Position numbers and translations under genes: made by a program. A stretch of 64,000 nucleotides of DNA from Plumapathes pennacea (lineage: Eukaryota > Cnidaria > Anthozoa > Antipatharia > Myriopathidae). Positions 11,501 through 23,600 of the stretch are shown here, piece by piece. The notes beneath the pieces were generated by a model. That model searched no databases. It was not told the DNA's origin and saw nothing but the letters and a program-made list of their open reading frames with translations. Location of the stretch: positions 24,842,508 through 24,906,507 of the forward strand of contig OZ038464.1 of NCBI GenBank assembly GCA_964036295.1, read 5' to 3'. Position 1 is the first letter of the stretch; every line of letters begins with the position of its first letter.

Positions 11501-13985
11501 AACTCCACTTAACATCTTGGGCATGTTGAAACAGGATGGTTGGCCATTGCTCATCATATATCCTGGACAAATGGTAGCATCAGTCAATTTTCCTGTAATA
11601 TTGACAAAGTTTTTGTCATCATGGAAAAGTTCCAATGGATTGATAGCTGTACAGGATGCAGCAGATGCTGCTTCCATCTTGGGATTTCTTACACAAAAGT
11701 TTGCAAATCCTGACAGGTTCTGAATCATTCTGTGCACTTTTAAGGCCTCCTTGAGACATTCAGTAGTCAGAATGTCCCCTCCACGTTTGGGAACCATGAT
11801 TATCTGTTCTTGACGGAGTTTAAACTCAAAAAACTCACTTGCTTTCTCAAGATCTTTCACAGATTTACTATTCTGGGGGACATAGAGTTTCCTTGCCCTG
11901 TTCTCAGGATTTATCCACAAAAATCCCACTGAACATATTCCAACAAACAAGATACAGCTAGCTACAGTGATCAGTGGACAATTGCTTATTGACTCTCCCA
12001 TATGTCCATATAGTTCTTCTAAAGTTCTGTGTAGCCAGTTGCATCCAGACACCCAGACTGTATAGGGATTAGCACAACGAAAAGACCTACAAAAACAAAT
12101 GGTGACAATTTTAAGTTGACATAAACTGTGATGTGGCAACATGGAAAGAGCCTAGTTGGATATAGATGTTTACTCTTGGGTGATCAAATCTTGTCTTGCA
12201 TGTCCTTTTTTTACCTGAAACACTCACAAAGTAGATAAAGTCAAAAACGCTCTCCAGAGTGGAATATTTTTTAAAGCGCAATTTCCTGTTGTCCTGTGGA
12301 CAGCGAAAAAGGTTTTTGAAAACTCTGATGTTATGTCATGAGCACGTCAAAATTTGTATTTAGTGCTTTCCACTCATTTTAGTGTGGACGACAAATGAAT
12401 AAAAATCAATAATCTGAATGAAGATTGAGCAACAATTGTTGCATTTCGGCCTTCTGAGATATTTTTGTAGACTCCCATCAGCACCCCTCCTCTTAGCCAA
12501 AACTTGAAATAAGTGCCCCTCCCCTCTGGTGGATACTGAAGAAAAGCACAGAGAAAAGGTAAAAGGACTGGGGCAGGGATGGGTTAGGGCATCATAGGAC
12601 GGTGTGGGGGTGGCAGTTCTCAGCCATGGCGAAACTGCAATAGCTTGGTTTTTTTTTATTTCTTTATTTCTTTTTATGTTTTGTTTTGTTTTACTTTTTT
12701 CTATATTTTTACACTACTATAATTTATATTAACAAAATAACGCGAAATTTAAAAATTCTCATTTGATAGTCATTGTCAACCATCATTGTCTAGAAATTGT
12801 TTGCTGTTAATTTCAAACAGTTGTAGTAGATCTCTAATAGACTTTCTAAACAAAGGGCCTAAATCTTGTACAGAAAACATTGTGGACAGACATACTTTAA
12901 GTAAATCAGCATAAAGATCAGTGGATTTCAATATTGCCAGAAATGCATAAATTATGTGGGGCTAGGGGGTGAGGGTTATTATTTTTTGGTGTTTTGCAGG
13001 ACTAAACCAATTATTTTCTAAGCACAAAATTAAAAGGTACTTTTGACATTTTCTTTACTCATTTGGGACAGCATGTATGTTCAAATTTGGATTAGATTGC
13101 ACAGGTTTAACAGTTAGGCAACTAACTTTTGTTTTAGTAAAATTCAGGGTACATTACCCTGGAGTTAATTGAGTATGCCTATAGAAATCTATTGTAGATT
13201 TCTGGCAAGTATACTGCTTGCATTCCCATAAATTGTCCTTTGTTTATCGATTTGTTCTTGCAAATTTTCAATGTTTACTATGTACTGTCAATTTAGCAAA
13301 GTTTGCTAAATTTCGGTAAACAAATGGACTACCTTGGCTTACATGGCGCAATATTGTTGCAGTATTATTGCAAGCAATGTGGCATATCCACACTTATATA
13401 TGCTCACACAACATGCAACATGATCAGTACAGTTTTCAGACAAAAGATCTAATAACAGTGGAAATAAATGGATTTGCAGTGGTAGATCCAACCTTTCTTA
13501 AATATGATAACTGTATCAGAGCTGAGACCATTATGGCTAAATTTGTTTCCATCAAATTTAGCAATGGCAAATTTGCTGGACAATTTACTGTGTCATCCTG
13601 CTGTCAATCCAAACCTGTCACTAACACAGAATTTTACCATTCTTTCTTATTTGATTGACAAAAATTATCTTTCATATACACTAGTTAGGCTACTAGAAAC
13701 ATTTATTTTGCAAGCTCTACAGAATGATAATGTTCCTAAAATTTTCCAGCCCAAGAAAGGACTTAGCATATGTAATAAAAGTACATTAAATCCTAATCAT
13801 TCAGAATACAAATTACAGATCATACATTTTATGTGACAAACTAACCTGGAATGGCTAGATTCAGAGTTTCTTCTGTTGGATTTCATTGTAGTAGCAACTG
13901 AGTGCTTATCTACAGGAACCTGGTTCTCATCTTCGCTGGTGATGTTCTCAACTGATCCCATAGTCTTCAATCTAAAAGGTGCCAT
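8572..13985 (-). CDS. Patched domain-containing (PTCHD3-like) 12-TM RND-family membrane protein
   Basis: Exons on the minus strand are 13985-13846, 12086-9739 and 8972-8572, joined by GT-AG introns with matching phases (2, then 1), giving about 962 codons. The start ATG at 13985 has A at -3 and G at +4. After a 47-residue cytosolic N-terminal exon come TM1 (near NCPLITVASCILFVG), a large extracellular/luminal loop, TM2-6 with the sterol-sensing-type region, a cytosolic linker, TM7, a second large loop and TM8-12. The RND cation-relay motifs are intact: GIGLDD in TM4 and GFAVD in TM10. Patched-domain proteins are known to move or bind sterols and other lipids; the substrate here is unknown. 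The acidic C-terminal tail may continue, because a good donor (AAAG|GTAATG at about 8622/8621) precedes the stop, so a further small 3' exon is possible. It is collinear with the N-terminal module of the PKS fusion at 49291. Confidence 0.93.
8973..9738 (-). other. Intron 2 of the Patched-domain gene
   Basis: The 766-bp intron splits codon GGT between TM10 and TM11. Donor GAG|GTGAGG and acceptor TTTACCAG are canonical. Nothing else is seen inside. Confidence 0.8.
12087..13845 (-). other. Intron 1 of the Patched-domain gene
   Basis: A 1.76 kb AT-rich intron bounded by GT (13845) and AG (12087) on the minus strand. I see only low-complexity stretches, for example T-rich sequence near 12650-12700. 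No coding element is supported. Confidence 0.75.
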
Positions 13986-14014
13986 ATTAGAAAAGGTCAG
14001 CCCCTCTATAACTA

Positions 14015-14174
14015 CAGTCAAACCTCACTATTTCAAACTTGGTTAATTTGAAGTCAAGCTGAATCCCCTTGAATTTATTTTTTCAGCCATTTACTATCGG
14101 CTATTTCGACACCCTGCTATTTCAAACTTTTTTTTTCAAGTCCCGTGTGACTTTGAAATAGCGTGGTTTGACTG
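14015..14174. mobile_element. Tc1/mariner-pogo type MITE, 160 bp, at the 5' end of the Patched-domain gene
   Basis: Termini CAGTCAAACC and GGTTTGACTG are perfect inverted repeats, with further pairing inward (CTATTTCAAA / TTTGAAATAG). They are flanked by TA on both sides (14013-14014 and 14175-14176), the target duplication of Tc1/mariner-like elements. CAGT-starting ends suggest the pogo/Tigger group. It lies about 30 bases upstream of the ATG at 13985, so it occupies the 5' UTR or core promoter unless an upstream exon exists. Confidence 0.8.
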
Positions 14175-14176
14175 TA

Positions 14177-15350
14177 TTAGAAATGGTCAAAGAAGTGAAG
14201 GTCTATTCCAAACAAATCCAACAATGCCACCCAACACTGTTGACTCATTTGGCCACATGTTTAACACTATTGTATGATGTTGGCTTAAGTTTGAATTCCA
14301 TCGACCATTTATGTACAAAATTGTCCAATTACATTTCTTACGTTTTTGGGTTTGATGTACAATCATGTTTGATTCGTTTGGACTGCCTGTACTACACTGT
14401 TTGATTCATGCAAGCACGCTGGAGCCTAATAAGACAAGATGTGGGCCCCCTTTCAGTCTATGAATCCTTACCATTCAAAATGTTTTATAAACATGTTGGA
14501 TGACATTGGATTGTTTGGCCACGTGATAAAACATTGTGTTGGACGATGCTGGACTCGTTTGGTCAAGCTTATATAGAAACTACAAACTCAGTAAAATAAC
14601 ACTATCATGGAATTGTGTACATGTTCAACATACAAGTATGTGGAGGAATTGGCAGTGATACTGGGAAGACTTGAACAGAATGATGTAAATACATAAACCC
14701 CTGCAGGATCTTCCATATGATCCACAATTCACCATGTGACTGTAAATTCATCACCTCAGGCTACATTTTGTGAGCCTGAAATAGAAGGGGCATCAAAAAT
14801 ATATGTACAAGACATGTAAGTTTTCAAGAGATCCCAAATGAGTTTGGTAAACAGGCGGTCAGTCCTGAGGTGTGCCATTCAAAATGCAAAGCAAAAAAAT
14901 GCCTGCAATTAACGCTTGTTTGACATTGTTGTTCATTTCACTGTTTTGTTTTACTAGTTTCACTTTGTTTTGCATGTTTATCACTTTTTGCCTGTTGGCA
15001 TAAAGAAGTGTTAACTCAAGAAATAAATTCAAAATATTTGAGTGGAATCTTTGTTCAAGTCAAAGCAGCATTAGGCAGCGTAGGCTGGCAAATTTGTAAC
15101 AAGGACTTTTTTTTTGGAAGTAGCTATTTATAAAACTGGCTCAATTCACCACTTCATGGTGAACGCAGGCTAAAAAAGTGTTTTAGAATAATTGAGAGAA
15201 AAGAATTATTGACGCGGTTTTCACAGGTCACGTGACCGCAGCACCGTACAAAAAAACAGATTGTACCTGTTTGGCTACAGAACTAAAAAGAGCATGCCTG
15301 AATTAGTCCAGATGCCACTTTTGGATTATCTAGACTTCATTTTGGCGAAG
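14177..15350. other. Intergenic stretch, nothing recognised
   Basis: AT-rich, with no frame of recognisable protein similarity. It should include the upstream regulatory region of the Patched-domain gene. Confidence 0.5.
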
Positions 15351-16329
15351 CAGTGGCAATTTGTTTTTTTGAGATTTGATAACAGTTTGTATGCGGCCGC
15401 CATGTTAGTCAAACTCGGAACACAAAATGAAGTTGATCTGTGACTTAGGGCCTCTTCATATGAGCCCGGTTACCGAGATCTCGCCCTCCTACTATTTCCT
15501 TTGTTATAATTCCAATGTGTTCATATGAGAGCGGGCCAGCCCGGTTACCGAGATCTCGGTCTTTGCGACAGGGATCTCAGTTAACCGGGCTGGCCCGTTT
15601 CTCATATGAACACTCCAGCCCGGTTAACCAGGATGAAAATGTTTCAACTATGCGAGTCTGAAATGTACTTGCTTCTTAATTTGGCTTTAATGGCAGAATT
15701 GGCAAAAACTTTTGCTTTATAGACACTCTATCTCGGTTACCCGGGCTGAAATTTCCCATATGAACACACAACCAGGCTCATATGAAGAGGCCCTTAGCTT
15801 GATGTTTAGTAGTTACTTCACATCTTTCGCAATGCCAATTTTAAAATGTTTCGTGAAGGACCGCGATTTTAGTCGGCCACGCGCGTGTACACGGCTTTGT
15901 TGTCACGGTATTCAAACATCCATAGCTCTTGATAGATATTTTGTATCGACTCAGAATTTTGCTGCAAGTCTTAAGGCATGATAGTCTTGAACATATCAGT
16001 GTATTGGACTTATAGGATACGTTACTTTTGAGATGGCTTTTTATGACGTCACATGCAAACCAAGAATTGAAATACCTGACTAATTTGCATACTGTGTGAA
16101 CTTGTAAACATTCACCGGAAATGGATATTTTTGTTTTTTTTTTTTTTATAGCTGAGATTCAATACCTTTTCGGCCTAGTATCTTCCAAGCTGTATTTACT
16201 GTCACTACAGAAATTTTGGCGGATACTAAACCAACGGCTTCAGATTTGTTTGCGATAATGCAGTTTGTACCACTGATTGTTTGACCTTCATGGCACCGCG
16301 CCAAAATGTTGCAATAACAATGCAAAACA
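15351..16329 (+). repeat. Dispersed repeat, copy B (interrupted by a Harbinger MITE)
   Basis: Aligns with 6400-6989 on both sides of the MITE at 15448-15793. Small insertions and deletions relative to copy A are seen (for example extra bases near 15895-15925 and 15985-16000). Not coding. Confidence 0.8.
15448..15793. mobile_element. PIF/Harbinger-type MITE, copy 1 (346 bp)
   Basis: Termini GGGCCTCTTCATATGAGCC and the exact inverse GGCTCATATGAAGAGGCCC are flanked by a TTA duplication (15445-15447 and 15794-15796). TTA/TAA 3-bp duplications and GG-starting ends are typical of PIF/Harbinger elements. The interior has repeated CCCGGTTACCGAGATCTCG-like blocks that also pair. The empty site is copy A of the host repeat at about 6510. 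No coding capacity, so it depends on a transposase elsewhere. Confidence 0.92.
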
Positions 16330-16774
16330 CAACAGAGTGAAACACAACCAAGCTCAGAATTGATGGCCAAACAAATTTCGAACACATGACAAACCTTCAA
16401 AATGAGAACATGTTCCAAACAAAAATATGGTCACAACTATGACAACATCTTGCTTATAAACTGCGTTGCTCCACACACCCTGCAATGCAACCTTCATCAT
16501 GCCCAAATTTGGAAAACCGCAACTGCTTTATTTGGAAATCCATTGTTGACAACAGAGGGAAGTAGAGAAGGCAAAGTGATTACTATACCTCACAAATCCC
16601 ACAAAGTGGGATTCCAGAGCTAATAAGTACTTCTGAAATGCTCTGTGTATACAGCACTCTCTTGCTTACTGTAGGTTTCAGGGGTTTTTTTCAAACTCAC
16701 AATTCATTCCTTTCTGCAGTTCATCTATATGAGTTTATCATATATACATCTTATCATTCATATCACTATGCATG

Positions 16775-16880
16775 GCGGGTATATCGTGAAGGTCAAGGGT
16801 TCGATTCCCGTTGAAGTCCGGACTTCTTTTTTTCGGGCTCATTGCAACTGCTTAAGTTGCTTCACTTTATTGCGATGATC
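16775..16880 (+). repeat. tRNA-like B box, probable SINE fragment
   Basis: GGTTCGATTCC is a pol III B-box/T-arm consensus, in a short stem context (TCAAGGGTTCGATTCCCGTTG). No proper acceptor stem, D-arm or anticodon arm precedes it, and a T-run and unrelated tail follow. This suggests a tRNA-derived SINE remnant rather than a functional tRNA. Confidence 0.4.
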
Positions 16881-17184
16881 AAATTCACGAATCACGTTTT
16901 TTTGTTGATGAAAAAATTATAAAGCCCAAACGTTTGCCAGAAAATGAGATACATAGAACTGGATAAAAGTGGGGATAGCCAGGCTTTTAGTATAGTCTTG
17001 TCAGACAAGTATTGTAGATATGGGTAAAACAAAAATAGGTCCTTGATTCTTTTGTTTGGCTGTGTGCATATAAAAATCATCAGTCTACCAATGCAATCTT
17101 TTTGCATGGTCATCACACTTCATAGACGGAAAAAATAAAAGTTGAGACGAGTGGAGACAGTGCAAATTGACTCCCATCAGCGGA

Positions 17185-17276
17185 CTCACCTCACCTCCTC
17201 CATCAACTAGTTCTTTGACAAATCCATCCATAAATATCTTGTAAAAATGTCCATGTGACATTCGCTCAAATGACAA
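17185..17276 (-). other. Possible orphan coding exon
   Basis: On the minus strand a short frame encodes a peptide containing FYKIFMDGFVKELVDGGGE, followed by a GGTGAG|GTGAGT-type donor. Codon use looks protein-like but I cannot name a family or find partner exons. It may be noise. Confidence 0.2.
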
Positions 17277-18990
17277 CTCGTTTCTTATGTATATTCCGAG
17301 AGCAACAACCTGGAGAGTGTGTTGCAGAGTGGAGAATTTCCCGCGGTATCAACATGTAAAAACACAAGTGTGCGGATGCTTTTCTCTAACAAACTGCCGA
17401 AAGAAACGCAATTACTCATCACGTGGGGTATTCGGTACAAGAAACTGGGACCAAGTGACGAATCACATGTTAGGCGTGTGGCGTTTTATGGCATCCGTAA
17501 TCATTTTGGGCGGGGGATCGAGAACGTTCAATTTTTGAGGTCGCCCACGAAGTGACGATGTCCCTCCAGCCTTCCGTATCAACAATGAACTTCCAAATTA
17601 GGATTTGTCAATTCCAAATTTGGGCATGATCGTGTTACGCGTTATAATAGCAGTTCTTCAAGTAGGTTTTGCACGGGAGCTTTTCTGGAACTCGTCATTC
17701 TGGTGTTCAAGCATTCGAAGTTTGCTTGGTCACTGAGCCTAAAAGTTTCCGTGAATGTAGATTACATTGTGATTATTAAGGCACGAAAACATAACGCCGT
17801 TGAGCGCGGACGCTGAAGTCACTGAAATTATAGGTCAAACTGCACCATGGCTATACTGTTATCATGAAGCGCAGCCATTTCGTTATTTCTACTTTATAAG
17901 CGAAAACCAGCCGCTGAATGAGGGTGCAACAGCAGCTTGTCAACTTGAAATGTTTGACGAACGCTCGCGTTACTATTTAAACGGAGTGGTAAGGGTAAAT
18001 AATGTTGATTTATATTCAGAAGCGACTGACCAGAGAACCGTCGCATATTCTTTTACGCAAACTTCGAAGACTATTGGAAAAAAAGAAACAACGTCGCTGT
18101 CACTTGTTCAAATTGCCATATTCCACGGCAATAAAAACTGTACACAAATGAAGAAGAATAATGCGTGACCGAAACCGCAAGTCCTTGAACTTGAAACTCA
18201 GCCAAAAGAAGAACGGCACAGTTTTCTCTACATATATCATGGCTTTTGATAAATTTGTAGGTGTCAAATACTAGCTGTGCATGATACTGGATACTGGAAG
18301 AATTCAAAAGTGAATATGATTGACCAAAACCGCAAGCACAGTGTTGTCAACAAGTTAAGTGTATCAGATTTCCCTAAAATTTATTTAACTTGAAACTCAG
18401 CCAAAAGAAGAAAGGCATAGTTTTTATTGCGCCCGTATTTAGTTTGGATGCAGCCCAGGCTGGAATATCATGATCTCCGATAAATATTGAGGTGTCGAAA
18501 AAGTCACGGATAGACCGTTTTTTCTTTGCCGGCTTGGGAAGTCCCGTCACGGTTCAGAGTACTAAGGGCCTCTTCATATGAGCCCGGTTGACCGGGCTGG
18601 CTCAGTCAACCGGGCCAGCCCGGTCGTGTGTTCATATGGGAAATTTCAGCCCGGGTAACCGAGATAGAGTGTCTGTAAAGCAAAAGTTTTTGCCAATTCT
18701 GCCATTAAAGCCAAATTAAGAAGCAAGTACATTTCAGACTCGCATAGTTGAAACATTTTCATCCCGGTTAATCGGGCTGGAGTGTTCATATGAGAAACGG
18801 GCCAGCCCGGTTAACCGAGATCTCGGTAACCGGGCTGGCCCGCTCTCATATGAACTCATTGGAATTATAACAAAGGAAATAGTGGGAGGGCGAGATCTCG
18901 GTAACCGGGCTCATATGAAGACCCAGCAGGCATTCGACGTTGTCGCAACGTCGATGTTTCGTTGAAACGTGGTCGCGACGTCAGACAACC

Positions 18991-19640
18991 AGAATACAAC
19001 GTCTTTTCAACGTTATTTTTTCGACGTTTAACAAACGTTAGAATTTGACGTTGCATCAACGTAGAATTGTGGTTGTACTGAGCTCGCTGATTTCTCCTAC
19101 TTCCATTAATACGAATATCCCCAAAAAAACCAAAATTCAACGTCATTCCAACGTTATGTTTGCGACGTTTCACAAACGTTACAATTTGACGTTGCATCAA
19201 CGTAGAATTATGGTTGTGTGAGAACACCAATTTTCTCATAAACCCCCTCATTCGAATATCCCGTATAGAAACCAAAATACAACGTCATTCCAACGTTATG
19301 TTTGCGACGTTTCACAAACGTTAGAATTTGACGTTGCATCAACGTAGAATTGTGGTTGTACTGAGCACGCCGATTTCTCCTACTTCCATTCATACGAATA
19401 TCCCCCAAAAAAAACAAAATTCAACGTCATTCCAACGTTATGTTTGCGACGTTTCACAAACGTTACAATTTGACGTTGCATCAACGTAGAATTATGGTTG
19501 TGTGAGAACACCAATTTTCTCATAAATCCCCTCATCCGAATATCCCGTATAGAAACCAAAATACAACGTCATTCCAACGTTATGTTTGCGACGTTTCACA
19601 AACGTCAGAATATGACGTTGCATCAATGAAAACATAGTTG
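18991..19640. repeat. Tandem array of ~142-bp units in an alternating A-B pattern
   Basis: Five units begin near 18995, 19135, 19274, 19417 and 19557. Each carries CAACGTCATTCCAACGTT (or a variant) and GACGTTGCATCAACGTAGAA. Units alternate between two second halves: one with CTGAGC...CGATTTCTCC and one with GTGAGAACACCAATTTTCTC. The array is therefore built of ~284-bp dimers. It forms the left subterminal region of the CCCAGC element. Open frames across it are by-products of the repeat. Confidence 0.85.
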
Positions 19641-20259
19641 TTGCTGTGGTTCCAATTTTTTTTGCCGATCTGAATATATATAGCAATACCTGTAATACAA
19701 TATATTTTCAAGGTTACTGACGACACTGGATATTCATCAGAATTAGACGTTGCATCAACGTAGAATTGTGGTTGACGTCACCCACTCAAATGAATACCTC
19801 GCAAAAATAAAAACAGAGTTCTGCAAAGCTTTTTCTAATACCGAGCACTAATTTAAGAGAATATTCGGAATTAGAACCACTGTGGTCTGTGGACTGCATG
19901 AGAGCGTTAATACGGAGTCCAACCACAGGGCGAAATACGATATTTACAGTCTCTCCCCCAGTTCGTGACTGCTTTAACTAACGCCTTTGAATTTGCTTTG
20001 AACAAGTCCCTTCTCTTCTCCTGCATTAACTTGGTTTGTTAAATGTTGGCGGACTGTTGCTGAATTATTTTTTTGGGCAGAATGAATGTGGCCTTTCACG
20101 TCGACTGTCAGTATACGTGCTGGTCTGAATTCCATCTGTCAACAGCATAAATTATTTTTTATTTTTGTCACGCATCAGGATTACTCTCCGTGTACAAGCA
20201 GCACACAACTCCGTACAATGCACTGCTGCTGAAAATCATGTGATAATCTGCGTGGTTCA

Positions 20260-20632
20260 TGTCGCGTTCACAGCGCAGTGTTCACCTCAAAACACGTGGA
20301 TGATGGTGTGTTTAATATGGTGAAAACTAAAACGAGAGAAATAATACAAAACAAATAGCTAAAACAAAATGTAACCACGAAACAAGGCTAGAACTGAGAA
20401 CGAAGCGACGAAGGAAAAACTTACGTCGAAAATCCCCATGAGGCGAAACTAGAAGCGAACAAATAACCAGAGAATGAAGAGACTAATGGAACTAGAACTA
20501 AATGTAAACTTCGACCACGAGGTCTCCCCAGGAGCGGGGTCTGGGGATGATAAACAAACCGGAAACGAAACTAAGTGGGCCCCAGGGCCCCAACTGAATG
20601 AACGGAAACGACAAGTTTTGAGTTCAGCGACA
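20260..20632 (-). repeat. 3' LTR of the BEL/Pao element
   Basis: 373 bp, same length as and apparently identical to 27141-27513. The element reads on the minus strand, so this is the downstream LTR. Confidence 0.93.
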
Positions 20633-20676
20633 CTCCTCGCCCAAGGACAACGTCCTTGCTCTTTGAACGTTCCTAG

Positions 20677-23600
20677 CTAGAGAGAGCGCGAGTCCTGTGA
20701 CTCTACAATAAGAACCAGTTTGCTGATTGGGCGTAGATATATCTTCCGGACTCCTTCTTCGCAAACCAAGATGTTCGCCTTTCTGACCTTTCCATCGTCG
20801 CTGGTGAATGATTTGACCACTTTACCAAGTTGCCAGTTGTTACGGTGGGCCTGTTCGTCTTTTATTAGAACCACGTCTCCAGCAACAAGGTTGCGCTTAT
20901 GCTCGTTCCATTTTGGCCGTTTCTGTAAGGACTGAAGATATTCCCTGCGCCAGCGGACCCAAAACTGATCCGATAGGTATTGCACTCTTCTCCACCGACG
21001 GCGTGCGTACAAGTCTTGTGAGGTGAAGTTACCGGGAAGGGGAAGAAGTGGACGAGTCTTTAAGGTGAGCAGCATGGCTGGTGAAAGGGGCTGGGGTTCC
21101 TCTGCATCGGATGGGATAGTGGCGATAGGACGAGCGTTCACTATTGCTGTCACCTCGGCCAGGAGCGTGGTGAGTAGTTCATGCGTGAGTTGAGGTCCTC
21201 CCAACTCTAAAAGCATGGCATCCAAGACTCGGCGGATAGTCCCAATCTGCCGCTCCCAGATACCTCCAAAATGGGACGCATGGGGTGGGTTGAATAGCCA
21301 TTTGCAACCTTGGTCGGCGAGATAGGTCTTAAGCGCCCCTTCATCCATCTCCTGTAGAGCTTGATCCAGCTCGGATTTACCTCCTATGAAGTTCGAGCCA
21401 CGGTCACACCTTATTATAGCGGCAGGACCGCGAAGTGAGAGAAACCTGCGAAGCGCACAGAGAAATGCGCTCGTGTCCATAGACTCCAGGACCTCAATGT
21501 GGATGGCTCGACTGTTTAAACAGGTCAGAACCAGTCCCCAACGTTTTGAGTTGGCAGCACCTCCCCTGAGCTTTCTTGTCTGGATTGTCCAAGGTCCGAA
21601 CACGTCGCATCCAACATTGGTGAACGGTGGTGGGGTTTCTGTCCTGTCGGAGGGTAGGTCGGCCATATGTTGCGTGAGACTCGCTCCTCTCAATCTTTTG
21701 CAAGTTACGCATGAGCTGACTACTTTCGACACCACTCCATGGCCGCCTACGATCCAGTAGCCAGCTGCTCGGACGGCTCCGTGGGTGATCTGTCTACCTT
21801 GATGATGTACTTTCTCGTGTTGATGGCGGACTATGAGACGAGATAGGTGATGTCCTTTCGGCAGAACGGCTGGATGTTTCTCTGGGAAGTCGAGGTTGGA
21901 GCGGCGTAGACGACCACCTACTCTGAGAACTCCCTGGTCATCCAAGAACGGGTCTAGAGGGCGGAGGTCTGACTTCTTCAGTGTGATTTTCTTCTGGCGG
22001 GTGTGGGTATGATCCTCGGTATCACGAGAGTCACTCTTCACTTCCACTGATCCGATTTCATCTGCGAAACACTCACTTTGCACGGTCGTGATCATGACAA
22101 TTTCTGCTTGGCTTAACTCCTCTACCGACGGGCCACGTGGAACTCGTTCAGGCTCTTTGTGTGAAGATTGGTGCTTTGAGTTGTGGTTGTTGACGTGTTC
22201 GCCTGGGTTTCTCGACCTGTGATTGTCACGTTCTGACTTAAACGCCTTTATCTTGGTTATGAGAATGGCTAAGGCTCGTCGTAGAGATGTGAATCTGGAG
22301 AAGCGGGTGAATCGTTCAGAGCCTAGTCCCAGGGCTTCGTTGACTTCCGTGGCGTGGACAACGACTTGGCTTCTGACTTCGGGGTCTTGTGTATCTAAGC
22401 CGACCACTTCAGGAACGGGCACGCTGCTAGAGGTCTCTTTTAAGAACTCTGGGCCGTTTAGCCATTTGGAGTCTTTCAGGTTTTCGGCAGCTACTCCTCG
22501 TGTTGCGAGATCTGCTGGGTTCGAAGCAGTGTTGACATATCTCCACTGAGATGGATCGGATATGTTCCTGATGACCTGGACGCGATTGGCGACATATACA
22601 TGGAACCTTCGACTATCATTCTGGATATAGCCGAGGGTAACTTTGGAATCTGTGTAGAACACGATTTCGTGGATGGGTAGACGTAACTCCTTTAGAAGTT
22701 TCCTCACAGCCTCAGAGGATAAGACGGCGCCACAGAGCTCGAGCCGGGGAATTGTCGTTGGCTGCAGAGGAGCCATCCTCGCTTGTCCAAACAGGAATGC
22801 AACGTTCACCTCTCCCGATTCGTTGACTTGTCTGAGATAAGTGACGACTCCAATACCGTCCTTGCTGGCGTCTGAGAATGAGTGGATCTCGGATCGTACT
22901 ACGGGGCCGAAGTCTTTGGGGTGGTAGCATCTGGGGACATGGATGTTTTCCAGGTCCACGAGCGTGTCTCTCCAGGATTTCCATTGGCTCATCAACCTTT
23001 CGGGTAGTGGGTCGTCCCATCCTAATGGGGAGTCGCTGCTTTTCTTTCCCATGACGACCAACTGCCGGAGTAACAGCTTTCCATTTAGGGTGACTGGCGC
23101 AGCTAGGCCTAACGGGTCATATATCGAGTTGATAACGGATAGCACGCCTCTACGTGTGTACGGTTTCTCTGGTAGAATAACATGGAAGGTAAAGGTATCT
23201 CTCTCCAGGTCCCATTGAACTCCTAAGGAACGCTGTGTTGGGAGGCTGTCGTGGCGGAGATCTAAGTCGCGGACGTTTCTCCCCCGATCTTCTATGGGTA
23301 TGGCTTCCATAACAGGAACGGAGTTTGACACTGCTTTGTGAAGTCTGAGTCTGGCGGTGGCCAACATGGTTTGCGTGTTCTTCAGTAGTTCTATTGCCTC
23401 CTGATCTGTTGGCAGCGAAGTTAGTCCGTCGTCGACGTAGAAGTCGTTGTAAACGAACTCTTTGGCTGCAGAGCCGAACTCCTCCTCGCCGTCTTCCGCC
23501 GTTTTCCTCATGCCGTAGGTGGCTATGGCTGGACTTGAGACGTTCCCGAACAGGTGTACGAGCATACGATACTCCACGATTTCTTCTGAGGGGTTGTTGT

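Larger units (their letters stand above)
16330..18562. other. Intergenic stretch with a tRNA-like fragment and a doubtful exon
   Basis: Apart from the tRNA-like segment and the weak exon candidate listed separately, I see only unassigned sequence. Frames at 17287-17555 and 17800-18168 have no recognisable similarity. Confidence 0.5.

Noticed and set aside
16780-16830. A tRNA gene
   Set aside because: Only the B box/T-arm is present; no acceptor stem or anticodon arm can be built.
18865-19686. Minus-strand frames with a repeating 47-residue unit (LMQRQILTFVKRRKHNVGM-like)
   Set aside because: They are translations of the transposon's ~142-bp subterminal repeats, have no proper starts and match the repeat period.
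18930-19770. Regular ACGTTG arrays resembling a CRISPR array
   Set aside because: Repeats and intervening sequence are both repeated, there are no unique spacers and the genome is eukaryotic.
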